64,000 nt of DNA, taken from positions 248,001 to 312,000 of the forward strand of contig NZ_JADOBI010000002.1 of assembly GCF_015644585.1 (NCBI RefSeq), written 5' to 3'. The notes beneath the pieces were generated by a model. That model was not told where the DNA came from, did no database searches, and worked only from the letters and a program-made list of their open reading frames with translations. How positions within the stretch are numbered: position 1 is the first letter of the stretch; every line of letters begins with the position of its first letter. This DNA is from Rahnella laticis. GTDB lineage: Bacteria > Pseudomonadota > Gammaproteobacteria > Enterobacterales > Enterobacteriaceae. Made by a program: the position numbers and the translations under genes. Below are positions 8,155-18,400 of the stretch, in pieces.

Positions 8155-9393
8155 TCAGATTGCAGGAGGAGGCAGCTGGCGGCAGATTCGCCACATTGCC
8201 AGCGCGCTTAAAAACGGAACGGCGGCCAGCGCCAGCCAGGGGATCACGGCGCCGGGCGACGGCACCAGTGCGTCATCGAGCAACCCGCCGAGCAGGAAAT
8301 TTCCCGCCAGTACGGCGATGCCGCCCATCGAAGAGAGCGCCCCGTAATGCGCGCCAAGATTGTGCTGCCCGGCAAAACGCGGAATTAAATCCATCCCTAC
8401 CGGCACAATCAGCATCTGCCCGACGGTCAGCAATGTGATCAGCAAAACAGACGGCAGCAGGCGCAGCCAGCCTTCCGGCGGTACCGTCCAGGCAAACATC
8501 GCCACGGCGGCGAAGGCGGAAGCAAGCAGCAGAAAACCGGCGGGCAAAATGATCCGCGCGCCAATACGGCGGGAAAACCGCGCCAGCGGCATTTGCAGTA
8601 CGATCACCAGAACCGATGCCAGCACAAACAGCGGCCCGAGATCTTGCTCGCCGCCGCCGGAGCGACGCAGTTCCACCGGCAGCGCCAGATACAGCTGGTT
8701 GTAGCTGAACAGATACGCGCTGTAAGCCACGATAAATGCCACGAAACGCGGCTGACGAAAGGTCTCCCACCACGGCACAATTTTCAGTTCGGCAGCGCGT
8801 TTCGGCGCAGCGGGCAGGGTGAAAAACAACACCACCAGCGCAACCATAAATAAGCCGGAACCGGCCAGTGCCACCGGCTGAAAACCGTAGCCGGAAAGCA
8901 GCGAACCGAGCAGCGGCCCGAGCACTGCGCCGAGTTCTGCACAAACGGCTGACAGCGCAAACCATTCGGCGCGGCTGCGTTTTCCCGCTTTCTCGCTGTG
9001 CGTTCCTGCCTGCGCCAGCAGGGCTTCAATCGATGGCGAAAACAGCGCGCCGCCGATGCCGGTCAGGCAGGCACCGAGTATCACCGGCGTCAGCGTGTCG
9101 GAAAGCCCGAGCAAAAGGTATCCGGCGATGCGCACCACGCAGCCGCAGAGGATAACCACCCGCGCACCGAAGCGGTCGGACAACGCGCCGCCGAGCAAAA
9201 ACATCCCTTGTTGCGAGAAGGTGCGCAGGCCGAGCACCAGTCCGATCGCCCAGCCGGAAAGCAGCATGTCATCGCGCAGAAACAGGGCGAGAAACGGCAC
9301 CACGGCGTAAAAACCGATGTTAAAGACCAGATTGCTGCCCAGCAGCAGCGGAGGCCAGGGCGCAGACGTGCGGGTTTGAGAGCGGGTGAACAT
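8155..9393 (-). CDS. MFS transporter, MdtH/CntE-like exporter
   Basis: 412 aa with about twelve hydrophobic segments. The MFS loop 2-3 motif is present as GGALSDRFGARVVILCG. Major-facilitator proteins of this subgroup export drugs or small chelators. Its position inside an ABC-importer operon, between the ATPase genes and the binding protein, parallels cntE (staphylopine exporter) within cnt operons, which suggests that one locus handles both export of a ligand and re-import of its complex. No opine or nicotianamine-like synthase gene lies next to it in this window, so the ligand may be made elsewhere or scavenged. Confidence 0.85.
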   Translation of the reverse strand: MFTRSQTRTSAPWPPLLLGSNLVFNIGFYAVVPFLALFLRDDMLLSGWAIGLVLGLRTFSQQGMFLLGGALSDRFGARVVILCGCVVRIAGYLLLGLSDTLTPVILGACLTGIGGALFSPSIEALLAQAGTHSEKAGKRSRAEWFALSAVCAELGAVLGPLLGSLLSGYGFQPVALAGSGLFMVALVVLFFTLPAAPKRAAELKIVPWWETFRQPRFVAFIVAYSAYLFSYNQLYLALPVELRRSGGGEQDLGPLFVLASVLVIVLQMPLARFSRRIGARIILPAGFLLLASAFAAVAMFAWTVPPEGWLRLLPSVLLITLLTVGQMLIVPVGMDLIPRFAGQHNLGAHYGALSSMGGIAVLAGNFLLGGLLDDALVPSPGAVIPWLALAAVPFLSALAMWRICRQLPPPAI

Positions 9394-9397
9394 CGGG

Positions 9398-10219
9398 TTA
9401 TCCGTTAACGATCAAAGGTAAATGAGGAACAGCCGCCAGCAGCTGGCGGGTATGCGGGTGGCGCGGAGCAAGCAGCGCGTCCTGCGTCGGGCGGTCTTCG
9501 ATAATTTCGCCATCGTGCATGATCAGCAGGCGTTCGCACAGCCCGGCCACCATCGAGATATCGTGCGTCACCATCAGCAGCCCCATGCCGTTTTGCTGCG
9601 TGACCTGTTGTAAAAGCTGTTTGATTTGCTCACGCAGTGGTAAATCCAGCCCGCTGACCGGCTCATCGGCAATCAGAAATTCAGGGCGGATCGCCAGTGC
9701 ACGGGCAATCGCCACGCGCTGTGCCTGCCCGCCGGACAGCACACCCGCCGCGCGATGCATCAGCATTTCCGGCAGCCCAGTTTGCGCCATCACCTGTGTC
9801 ACGCGGGCTTTTATGCCGCCCTGAAAACCCAGACGCTTCAGCGGCTCAGCGATAATCTGCCCGACATTCTGATTGGGCGGCAGTGAACCGGCCGGATCCT
9901 GCGGAATGTATTGCACCCGCTGGCGGTATTCCCGCAGCGAACGGGCAGAACAGGGGCGGACAGATTTTCCGTCGCAAAACACATCGCCGCTGTCCGGCGC
10001 GTCCATCGCCAGCAAAATTCTCAGGAGTGAGGATTTTCCGCATCCGGAAGCGCCCACCAGCCCGACGCGCTCGTGGCGGCCAATACGTAAGGATAAGTGT
10101 GAAAACAGCGGCGCGGATCCTTGTTTTTTCTGCCAGAAAAAGCCCGGAACGGCCAGATTCCGGCCGACGTTGTGAAGGTGCAAAAACGGTTCGGTGACGA
10201 GTTGCAGTGAAGGATTCAT
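9398..10219 (-). CDS. ABC ATP-binding protein (DppF/CntF-like)
   Basis: 273 aa with Walker A GASGCGKSS, a signature LSGGQAQR, Walker B FLIADEPVSGLDL and the H-loop THDIS. The C-terminal HPHTRQLLAAVPHLP matches the oligopeptide/nickel ATPase family. It starts with an ATG overlapping the stop of the upstream ATPase gene (TGATG at 10217-10221). It is followed after four bases by the MFS gene, so the operon is tightly packed. It supplies energy for the fused permease together with the 10219-11037 product. Confidence 0.9.
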   Translation of the reverse strand: MNPSLQLVTEPFLHLHNVGRNLAVPGFFWQKKQGSAPLFSHLSLRIGRHERVGLVGASGCGKSSLLRILLAMDAPDSGDVFCDGKSVRPCSARSLREYRQRVQYIPQDPAGSLPPNQNVGQIIAEPLKRLGFQGGIKARVTQVMAQTGLPEMLMHRAAGVLSGGQAQRVAIARALAIRPEFLIADEPVSGLDLPLREQIKQLLQQVTQQNGMGLLMVTHDISMVAGLCERLLIMHDGEIIEDRPTQDALLAPRHPHTRQLLAAVPHLPLIVNG

Positions 10220-11037
10220 CAGACGGCCACCGCGCTTAACGTGGAGGCATTCCGGTGCAGCGCCGCGCTGTGTTTTGCCGCCGCGACCAGCCTTCTGGTG
10301 TAGGCGTGTTGCGGATTATTCAGCAGCTGCGCCATCGGGGCGGATTCCACCACACGCCCGTTTTCCATCACCAGCGCCCGTCCGCAAAGTTGCGCGGCAA
10401 CCGCGATGTCGTGTGTGATAAACAACAGGGCGCGCGGTTGTTGCGCATTTTCGCAAGCATCACGCATTACCTGCAAAACCCGTTGCTGTGTGAGCACGTC
10501 GAGGGCGGTGGTCGGCTCATCGGCCACCAGCAACGCGGAAGATGACTGCATTGCCAGCGCGATACATAAGCGCTGCCGCTGGCCGCCGGAAAGTTCTGCC
10601 GGATACCGTGCCGTAAAGTTGGGGATTTCACCCAGCCCGACCCGTTCAAGCATTTTGGCGAGTTCGTCCGCGCTGGCCGCAGGCAGGGCGAGATTCAGCT
10701 GTTTGCCGAGCGTCATCAGGGGATTGAGCGCTGTAGAGGAATCCTGGAATACCGTCGCAACGCGGCTTTGCGCGCAGCGCGCCACCGGATGTTGACCGCA
10801 GACTTCAATGCTGTTTACGCGAATGCTGCCGCTGAGCTTTGCGCCCGCAGGCGGCGTACCGGTGATGGTTTTCGCGGTCAGCGATTTGCCCGAGCCGGAA
10901 GCGCCGAGCAGGCAAACCCGCTCGCCCGCGCTAACGGAAAAGCACAGATCTGCGACACGCTGTTCTCCGGCGATTTCCAGCGTCAGCCCCTTAACCTCAA
11001 GGACCGGTTCGACATTTTTTGCCCTGTCAGCAGTCAT
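10219..11037 (-). CDS. ABC ATP-binding protein (DppD/CntD-like), first gene of the operon
   Basis: ATPase with Walker A GASGSGKSL, signature LSGGQRQR and Walker B LLVADEPTTALD. The family C-terminus HAYTRRLVAAAKH is present. The frame stays open to 11316, but the region before residue ~MTADRAKN is low-complexity and AT-rich, so the start is probably the ATG at 11037 or the one at 11055. The ribosome site GAAGGGA lies very close to 11037. The AT-rich upstream region contains a dyad that resembles part of a Zur operator (11071-11088). It is the lead gene of the five-gene importer/exporter operon. Confidence 0.87.
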   Translation of the reverse strand: MTADRAKNVEPVLEVKGLTLEIAGEQRVADLCFSVSAGERVCLLGASGSGKSLTAKTITGTPPAGAKLSGSIRVNSIEVCGQHPVARCAQSRVATVFQDSSTALNPLMTLGKQLNLALPAASADELAKMLERVGLGEIPNFTARYPAELSGGQRQRLCIALAMQSSSALLVADEPTTALDVLTQQRVLQVMRDACENAQQPRALLFITHDIAVAAQLCGRALVMENGRVVESAPMAQLLNNPQHAYTRRLVAAAKHSAALHRNASTLSAVAV

Positions 11038-11070
11038 TCCCTTCAACCTGTTCATCGCAGTAGTATATTT

Positions 11071-11088
11071 GATATGTGATAACATAAC
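11071..11088. promoter_or_regulatory. Possible Zur-like dyad upstream of the CntD-like gene
   Basis: GATATGTGATAACATAAC is an imperfect dyad (arms GATATGT and ACATAAC, six of seven pairs). One half matches the enterobacterial Zur operator half (ATAACAT) well and the other poorly. It sits 34-51 bases upstream of the presumed start of a putative metallophore importer, where a metal-responsive operator would be expected. AT-rich context makes a chance match possible. Confidence 0.3.
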
Positions 11089-11373
11089 AAATTGTGTCAA
11101 TTTGATGCAAAAGGTTTTGTGAGTTTTTTTGGATTTCTTGCTTATGCGATTATGTAGGATTTTTATTATCAATATTAAAACCTCTCCTGTACGCCTCGCG
11201 AAAATAACGTAAGTAATACGTAACAGAATCCCATGTTTTCCGAAAATCAAAACGTCCCCGATGAACCTCGGATATTTCCCACAGTCTGTTAGCGAGGTTA
11301 TTTCTTCTGAAAGCAAAAAACTTTTTTGTTTTCAGGAAATTCGGTGAGTTGAAAAACGGCGTGCACGGATCAC

Positions 11374-13794
11374 ATGACAATGAAAAAATTACTCTTAGCG
11401 TCGCTGCTGTTGAGCAGCACGGCGGCTTTTGCCGCTGACGGTTTTGTCGTCAAAGACATTCACGTCGAAGGTTTGCAGCGCGTGACCGTCGGTGCTGCGT
11501 TGCTGAGCATTCCCGTGCGGGTGGGAGATACGGTATCGGATGACGATATCAGCCAGACGATCCGTTCGCTGTTTGCGACCGGAAATTTTGACGATGTGAA
11601 AGTACTGGAAGAGGGCAACACGCTGATTGTTCAGGTAAAAGAAAGGCCGACGATCGCCAGCATTACCTTCTCCGGTAACAAAGCCATCAAAGACGATATG
11701 CTGAAACAAAACCTCGAGGCTTCCGGGGTTCGCGTCGGCGATGCGCTGGATCGCACCACCATTTCCTCGATTGAACACGGCCTGGAGGATTTCTATTACA
11801 GCGTCGGCAAATACAGCGCCAGCGTGAAAGCCGTGGTAACGCCGCTGCCGCGTAACCGCGTGGATGTGAAGCTGGTCTTCACCGAAGGGGTATCGGCAAG
11901 AATTCAGCAAATCAATATCGTGGGTAACAAAGCCTTCACCAATGATGACCTGATCGCGCACTTCCAGCTGCGTGATGAAGTCCCGTGGTGGAACGTAATC
12001 GGCGATAAGAAATACGAAAAACAGAAACTGTCCGGCGATCTCGAAACGCTGCGCAGTTTTTATCTTGACCGGGGTTATGCGCGTTTTAACGTGGATTCCA
12101 CGCAGGTCAGCCTGACGCCGGATAAGAAAGGCATTTATATTACGGTCAATATTACCGAAGGTGCGCAATATAAAGTTTCAGGCGTCACGCTGACCGGTTC
12201 GATGGCCGGACATTCGGCTGAGGTTGAAGCGCTGACCGCTATTCCGGCGGGCGAATTATATAACGGCGCGAAAGTCACCAAAATCGAAGGCGATATTAAA
12301 AATATGCTGGGACGTTACGGATATGCTTATCCGCACGTTACCACGCAGAGCGAGATTAATGACGGCGATAAAACCGTCAGACTGCATATTAACGTGGATA
12401 CCGGAAATCGTTATTCGGTGCGCCGGATCCGTTTTGAAGGGAACGACACGTCGAAAGACGAAGTGCTGCGCCGTGAAATGCGTCAGATGGAAGGCGCGTG
12501 GCTGGGTAACGATCTGGTGCAAAAAGGCAAAGACCGCCTGAACCGGACCGGCTATTTCGAGACAGTCGATGTCGATACGCAGCCGGTGCCGGGTTCCACC
12601 GATCAGGTGGACGTGGTGTACAAAGTCAAAGAGCGTAACACCGGCACATTCAACGTCGGCGTGGGGTACGGCACAGACAGCGGCATCAGCTATCAGCTCG
12701 GTGTGACACAGGATAACTGGCTCGGCAGCGGTAACACGGTCAGTTTTAGCGGTACGCGTAACTCCTACCAGACGTATGTCGAAATCTCAGCGACTAACCC
12801 GTATTACACGGTTGACGGCGTGAGTCTGGGCGGCAAAGTCTTCTACAACCACTACGACGCCGAAGATAACGATCTGGCGGCGTACAACCTGCAAAGCTAC
12901 GGTACCGGCGTTAACCTTGGCCTGCCGGTCAGTGAAGACAATACGCTGAATCTCGGGCTGGATTATGTTCACAGCACGCTCAGCGACATGGAACCGCAGG
13001 TGGCGGTGTGGCGCTATCTGAACGCCAGCGGCGTGCAGCCGGGCGTGGTGACCTCAGGTAACAGCACGGCGGAACTGCGCACCAACGACTTCTTCGCCAG
13101 CGTCGGATGGGCATATAACGATCTCAACCGTGGCTTCTTCCCGTCATCGGGCACGCGCGCCAGCTTAAGCGCAAAGGTCACGACACCGGGCTCGGACGAC
13201 AGTTATTACAAAATTACGTTTGATGCCAACCACTACATCCCGCTGAGCGACAAATCCGACTGGGTGCTGATGGGCCGCGCGAAAGCCGGTTATGCCGCCG
13301 GACTGGGCGGTAACGACGTGCCGTTCTACGATAACTTCTACGCGGGTGGCTCCAGTTCGGTGCGCGGGTTCTCCTCCAACACCATCGGCCCGAAAGCGGC
13401 GTATTACAAATGTGCGACCACGGATACGTCGTATTCCACCTGCCCGGTGGAAAAATCCAGCGACGCGGTGGGCGGAAATGCGATGGCGATCGCCAGCGCA
13501 GAACTGTACGTGCCGACGCCATTCATCAGCGAGAAATACGCCAGTTCCGTGCGCACATCGTTCTTCGTGGATTCCGGTACGGTGTGGGATACGAAATGGC
13601 AAAATACGGCAGCGACGGAAGCCGCAGGTATTCCGGATTACAGTGACCCGACACATATTCGTGTTTCCAGCGGTATTTCACTGCAATGGCAATCGCCGTT
13701 AGGCCCATTGGTATTCTCCTATGCGCAACCGCTGGTGAAATATGAAGGCGACAGCGCGGAACAGTTCCAGTTTAATATCGGTAAAACCTGGTGA
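11374..13794 (+). CDS. bamA: BamA-family outer-membrane assembly protein (apparent paralogue)
   Basis: 806 aa, against about 810 for E. coli BamA. A signal peptide ends at AFA (~21), then five POTRA domains to about residue 420, then the Omp85 beta-barrel. The lid-loop motif VRGF is present with the same pair of cysteines in loop 6, and the C-terminus FQFNIGKTW equals that of E. coli. In E. coli BamA folds beta-barrels into the outer membrane with BamBCDE. The usual neighbours (rseP, skp, lpxD, fabZ) are absent: the gene stands alone, convergent with the RND operon. This points to a second bamA copy, which the rest of the genome would confirm. No convincing ribosome site precedes ATG 11374. 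The N-terminus [10 protein letters not shown] matches the family. Confidence 0.9.
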   Translation: MTMKKLLLASLLLSSTAAFAADGFVVKDIHVEGLQRVTVGAALLSIPVRVGDTVSDDDISQTIRSLFATGNFDDVKVLEEGNTLIVQVKERPTIASITFSGNKAIKDDMLKQNLEASGVRVGDALDRTTISSIEHGLEDFYYSVGKYSASVKAVVTPLPRNRVDVKLVFTEGVSARIQQINIVGNKAFTNDDLIAHFQLRDEVPWWNVIGDKKYEKQKLSGDLETLRSFYLDRGYARFNVDSTQVSLTPDKKGIYITVNITEGAQYKVSGVTLTGSMAGHSAEVEALTAIPAGELYNGAKVTKIEGDIKNMLGRYGYAYPHVTTQSEINDGDKTVRLHINVDTGNRYSVRRIRFEGNDTSKDEVLRREMRQMEGAWLGNDLVQKGKDRLNRTGYFETVDVDTQPVPGSTDQVDVVYKVKERNTGTFNVGVGYGTDSGISYQLGVTQDNWLGSGNTVSFSGTRNSYQTYVEISATNPYYTVDGVSLGGKVFYNHYDAEDNDLAAYNLQSYGTGVNLGLPVSEDNTLNLGLDYVHSTLSDMEPQVAVWRYLNASGVQPGVVTSGNSTAELRTNDFFASVGWAYNDLNRGFFPSSGTRASLSAKVTTPGSDDSYYKITFDANHYIPLSDKSDWVLMGRAKAGYAAGLGGNDVPFYDNFYAGGSSSVRGFSSNTIGPKAAYYKCATTDTSYSTCPVEKSSDAVGGNAMAIASAELYVPTPFISEKYASSVRTSFFVDSGTVWDTKWQNTAATEAAGIPDYSDPTHIRVSSGISLQWQSPLGPLVFSYAQPLVKYEGDSAEQFQFNIGKTW

Positions 13795-13875
13795 TAATAT
13801 TAGCGACTTACAAAGTTATTACTTTATACAGACGCAATGAGGATAGAAACTGAGACGGATTTAATTATAATGTGC

Positions 13876-13918
13876 GCATGATGTTTATTGAGCAACCATT
13901 TATGGTAAAACATCATGC
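13876..13918. repeat. Long inverted repeat downstream of the BamA-like gene
   Basis: GCATGATGTTT (13876-13886) is perfectly complementary to AAACATCATGC (13908-13918), giving an 11-bp stem with a 21-base loop. It lies 82 bases after the stop and 32 bases before a conventional terminator, and has no T-run of its own. It may stabilise the 3' end of the mRNA or bind a protein. Nothing else is seen in the 13795-14078 gap beyond the two terminators. Confidence 0.6.
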
Positions 13919-13950
13919 CATTATAATATTGTTGGAGTTCTTCCTTCTTT

Positions 13951-13980
13951 GAGGCCGTCCCTGTACGGCCTCTTTTTTTA
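13951..13980 (+). terminator. Intrinsic terminator of the BamA-like gene
   Basis: GAGGCCGT (13951-13958) and ACGGCCTC (13965-13972) form a perfect GC-rich stem with a six-base loop, followed by seven Ts. This is a textbook rho-independent terminator for plus-strand transcription. Confidence 0.9.
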
Positions 13981-14023
13981 TTTGTAATATCGGGTTTTTA
14001 TATTTCGACTCTGCGCTTCAATC

Positions 14024-14050
14024 AAAAAAATACCGCATCCCTGCGGTATT
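14024..14050 (-). terminator. Intrinsic terminator of the RND efflux operon
   Basis: Read on the minus strand, AATACCGCA-GGGA-TGCGGTATT is followed by a run of Ts (the A-run at 14024-14030 on the plus strand). It lies 29 bases after the stop of the outer-membrane factor gene. Confidence 0.85.
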
Positions 14051-14078
14051 CACTGCATATCTCTTTAAACTCTTCGCG

Positions 14079-15452
14079 TTATTTCACCCCACCACCGAGC
14101 GACTGCCACAGCGTGATGCGGTTTTCAAAATCGGTCTGATGTAAGGCAATCAGATCTACCTGTGCAGACCACAGCGAGCGCTGGTCGGTCAGTACGGTCA
14201 GGTAATCACCAGCGCCGGTTTCATAGCTGCGGCGCGCCAGGTCATAACTGCGTTGCGACGCGGCGACGTATTGCTGCTGTGCATCCAGTTGTTCGCTGAG
14301 CGTTGCGCGACGGGCGAGGGCGTTAGCAACGTCCTTGAATGCGCTCTGAATGGATTTTTCATACGCAGCGATCAGGCCTTTTTTCTCGGCTTCGGCGTAC
14401 CGCAGCTGCGCGGTATTGCTGCCGCCGGTGAACAGCGGCAGCGTCAGGCTGGGGGCGAATGACCAGACGTTGGCGCCGTGGCTGAACAGGTTCGACAGGG
14501 AACTGCTGCCGATGCCTGCGCTGGCGGTGAGTGACAGCGTCGGGAAGAAGTTTGCCCGCGCTGCGCCGATATCCGCGTTGGCGCTTTTGAGGTTATGTTC
14601 GGCTTCCTGCACGTCCGGGCGACGCAGTAATACGGAGGACAACACACCGGCGGGCACCAGCGCGATGGCCTCCGGCGACAGATCTTCCAGCGTGCCCGGC
14701 AGCAGGTTTTGCGGCACGGTTTCCCCCACCAGCAGGTTCAGGGCGTTGATGTCCTGCGCAACCAGCGTCTGATAGCTGGCGACGCTGGCGCGGGCAGACT
14801 GATACACCGCCATGGATTCGCTGACATCCGGCCCGGAAGCCACGCCTTCTTTCTGGCGCAACCGGGTGATACGCAGTGAATCCGCCGCGCTTTTTTGCGT
14901 GTCCTGCGCCAGTTTCAGGTTGCTGTTATCCGCCGCCAGCGTGACCCACGCGGTGCTGGTTTCGGCAATCAGCGTCAGCCGGGTGTTCTGCGCGGTGGAT
15001 TCACTGGCCAGCCAGGTTTCTTTCGCCGCCGTGCTCAGGCTGCGGTTGCGACCAAACAAATCAATCTCAAAACTGCTCACCGCGCCGTCGGCGGTGGCAG
15101 AGCTTGAAACCCCCGCATCCTGCGTGCGGCTGCGGGTTTGCGTCAGTTCCGCATCCACCGTCGGGAACAGGCTCGCGCGCTGCTCCCCGTAAAGCGCTTT
15201 CGCCGCTTCGATATCGGCAATCGCTTCCTGCATATCGCGGTTGCTGGTCAGCGCCTTCGCGACCACCGCACTGAGGCGCGGATCGGTCATGATGTGTTGC
15301 CAGTCGGCGAGCACGGTTGTGGCGGCAGGCTGCGTTCCCTGCGCAGGCCAGACGGCAGGTACCGGCGCGGCAGGGCGCTGGTAGTGCGGATCCAGTGAAA
15401 GACAACCGGCCAGCAGGAACGACAACGAAATAATACTCAGACGAAAAATCAT
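14079..15452 (-). CDS. RND efflux outer-membrane factor (NodT/OprM family lipoprotein)
   Basis: 457 aa with lipobox LLAGC (Cys 17), followed by two OEP repeats rich in coiled-coil heptads (ALTSNRDMQEAIADIEAAKALYGEQRAS and the matching second repeat). Members form trimeric outer-membrane channels that dock to an RND pump through a membrane fusion protein. The motif LLRRPDVQEAEHNLKSANADIGAARANFFPTL is split here by function only, being the classical OprM signature. It is the last gene of a three-gene efflux operon, starting two bases after the RND stop, and ends at a terminator. Confidence 0.93.
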   Translation of the reverse strand: MIFRLSIISLSFLLAGCLSLDPHYQRPAAPVPAVWPAQGTQPAATTVLADWQHIMTDPRLSAVVAKALTSNRDMQEAIADIEAAKALYGEQRASLFPTVDAELTQTRSRTQDAGVSSSATADGAVSSFEIDLFGRNRSLSTAAKETWLASESTAQNTRLTLIAETSTAWVTLAADNSNLKLAQDTQKSAADSLRITRLRQKEGVASGPDVSESMAVYQSARASVASYQTLVAQDINALNLLVGETVPQNLLPGTLEDLSPEAIALVPAGVLSSVLLRRPDVQEAEHNLKSANADIGAARANFFPTLSLTASAGIGSSSLSNLFSHGANVWSFAPSLTLPLFTGGSNTAQLRYAEAEKKGLIAAYEKSIQSAFKDVANALARRATLSEQLDAQQQYVAASQRSYDLARRSYETGAGDYLTVLTDQRSLWSAQVDLIALHQTDFENRITLWQSLGGGVK

Positions 15453-15454
15453 GC

Positions 15455-18400
15455 TTACTCCTGCGCGTCTTTGTGGCCGGTGAAGACTTTTTTCACCAGA
15501 ACGAAGAACAGCGGAACAAAGAAAATAGCCAGTAATGTGGCGGTCACGGTGCCGCCGATAATGCCGGTACCAATGGCGATACGGCTGTTAGCCCCCGCAC
15601 CGGTTGCAACCGCCAGCGGCATGACCCCGGCGATAAAGGCCAGTGACGTCATCAGAATCGGGCGCAGGCGGGTCCGCGCCGCAGAGAGCGCCGCCGCCGT
15701 TAACGTGCTGCCCTGTTTGAGCGCCGCCTCGGCGAATTCAACGATCAGGATGGCGTTTTTCGACGAGAGCCCGATGGTGGTCAGCAACGCGACCTGGAAA
15801 TACACGTCGTTATTCAGGCCGCGAAGTTCGGCGGCAAGGGATGCCCCAAGCAGACCGAGCGGGATCACCAGAATGACGGAGAAGGGGACAGACCAGCTTT
15901 CGTACAGCGCGGCGAGACACAGAAACACCACCAGAATCGAGATGCCGTAAAGGCTCAGCGCCTGCCCGCTGGCCAGCTTTTCCTGCAATGACAATCCGCT
16001 CCAGGCCCAGGTGGAACCGGCCGGGAGTTTATCTGCCAGCGCTTCCATTTTTGCCATGGCCGCGCCGGAGCTGTAGCCGTCGGTGTTTTCACCCTGAATC
16101 TCATAGGAGGTTGAACCGTTGTAGCGCGCCAGACTCTCCGGGCCATAGGTCCAGTGTGTGGTGGCGAACGCGGAGAACGGCGTCATGCTGGTGCCGTCGC
16201 TGCTGCGGACAAACCATTTGTTCAGGTCAGCCGGTTTGGAACGGAACTGGCTGTCGCCCTGAATGTACACTTCTTTTACGCGGCCACGGTCAATGAAATC
16301 ATTGACATAGGTTCCGCCCCACGCGCTGCTCAGCGTATCAGTGACGTCACTCAGCGTTAACCCGAGCGCCACGGCTTTGTTGTTGTCGATATCCACCTGA
16401 AGCTGTGGCATCTGCGGTAAATCATTGGCGCGGACCGATTGCAGTTCCGGGCTCTTTGCCGCCATTGCCAGCAGTTCTGTCCGCAGTTTCATCAGTTCTG
16501 CGCGGCTGGTGCCGCCGGTTGACATCAGCTCAAAGGTGAAGCCGTTGCTTTGCCCCAGACCGTCCACCGACGGCGGTGTCATGGCAATGACTTTTGCATC
16601 GCGGATCACCGCGAGATCTTTCATGGCGCGTCCGGCGATAGACTGCGCGGTGTTGGCCGTGCCGGGGCGGTCGTCCCAGTTTTTAAGGGAGACGAAGGCC
16701 ATTCCGGCGTTCTGGCCGCTGCCGCTGAAGTTAAAGCCGGTGATGGTGAAAATGACGTTAGTATTGTCTTTTTCTTTATCCATAAACCACTGGGTAACAC
16801 GGGAATTCACCGCTTCGGTGCGGTTCGCCGTTGCGCCCGCCGGCAGGGTGTACTGCACCATAATCTCGCCCTGATCTTCGGACGGCAGGAAGCTGGTCGG
16901 CAGTTGCCACATCAGCAAGCCCATCAGCGCCGCCATCGCACCGTATATCAGCACCATCGCGACCGGGCGACGCTGAACGTGCGTGACGCCATTCTCATAG
17001 CGATGCTCAGTGCGGGAATACAGGCGGTTGAAGCCGCCAAAGAAACCGGTGGTCGATTGCGGTTTATGGCGCAGGAAAGCGCCGCACAGCGCGGGAGTCA
17101 GGGTCAGCGCGACCACAACAGAAAGCGCCATCGCGGAGATAATCGTGACCGAGAACTGGCGGTAAATAACGCCGGTTGAGCCGCCGAAAAAGGCCATCGG
17201 CAGGAAGACGGCGGAGAGCACCAAAGCAATTGCCACCAGCGCGCCGGAGATTTCACCCATCGATTTCTCGGTGGCATCGCGGGCAGAAAGCCCTTCGTCG
17301 CGCATGATTCGCTCGACGTTTTCCACCACCACAATGGCGTCATCCACCAGCAAACCGATCGCGAGCACCATCGCAAACAGCGTCAGGGTGTTGATCGAAT
17401 AGCCGAATAACGCCAGAACGCCGAACGTCCCGAGTAACACCACCGGCACCGCCAGCGCAGGAATGAGCGTGGCGCGAAGATTCTGCATAAACAGATACAT
17501 CACCACGATCACCAGCAGGATGGCTTCGACCAGCGTTTTAATCACGTCCTGCACCGACACTTTAATGAATTCGGTGCTGTCTTTCGGATACGCAATGTCA
17601 TAGCCCTTCGGCATGCTGCGCTGGTATTCGCTGATGGTATTTTTCACCAGCGTGGCGGTGTCGAGCGCATTGGCACCCGGCGACAACATGACTGCCATAC
17701 CCGCAGCCGGATGGCCGTTCAGCTGGGAGGTCGCGGTGTAATCTTCACTGCCCATTTCAACGCGCGCGACGTCGCTGATGCGGACAATCGCGCCGCCGGT
17801 ATTGCCTTTCACGATGATATTGCGGAACTGTTCCGGCGTTTGCAGGCGCGACTGCGCACGCACGGTGGCAGTCAGTTGCTGAGTATTTGAAGACGGCAAA
17901 CCGCCAATTTTACCGGCAGAAATCTGTACGTTTTGCGCTTCAATCGCGGTCTGAACGTCAGACGGCATCAGGTCGTAAGCCGCCAGTTTGGTCGGGTCCA
18001 TCCAGATGCGCATGGCATATTCCGCCCCGAACACCTGCAAGCTGCCGACGCCGCTGACGCGCGCCAGCGGATCCTGCATGTTACTCACCAGCCAGTCGGC
18101 GATATCCGAGCTGGTGGCTTTGTCGGTTTTGTCATACACCGCCATGATCAGAAGGAAGTTGGACTGCGATTTTGTGACGGTCACGCCTGCGGTCTGCACT
18201 TCCGTCGGCAGGCGCGATTCGGCCTGCTGCACTTTGTTCTGCACCTGAACCTGCGCGGTATCCGCGTTGGTGCCCTGTTTGAACGTCACCGTGATATCCA
18301 CGGAGCCGTCAGAACTGCTGCTGGAGCTGAAATAGAGCAGATTATCCAGGCCGGTCAGCTGCTGTTCGATGACCTGCGTGACGCTGTTTTCCAGCGTTTC

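Noticed and set aside
11150-11380. Minus-strand 76-codon frame upstream of the BamA-like gene
   Set aside because: It covers the likely promoter region, has no ribosome site and no pattern.
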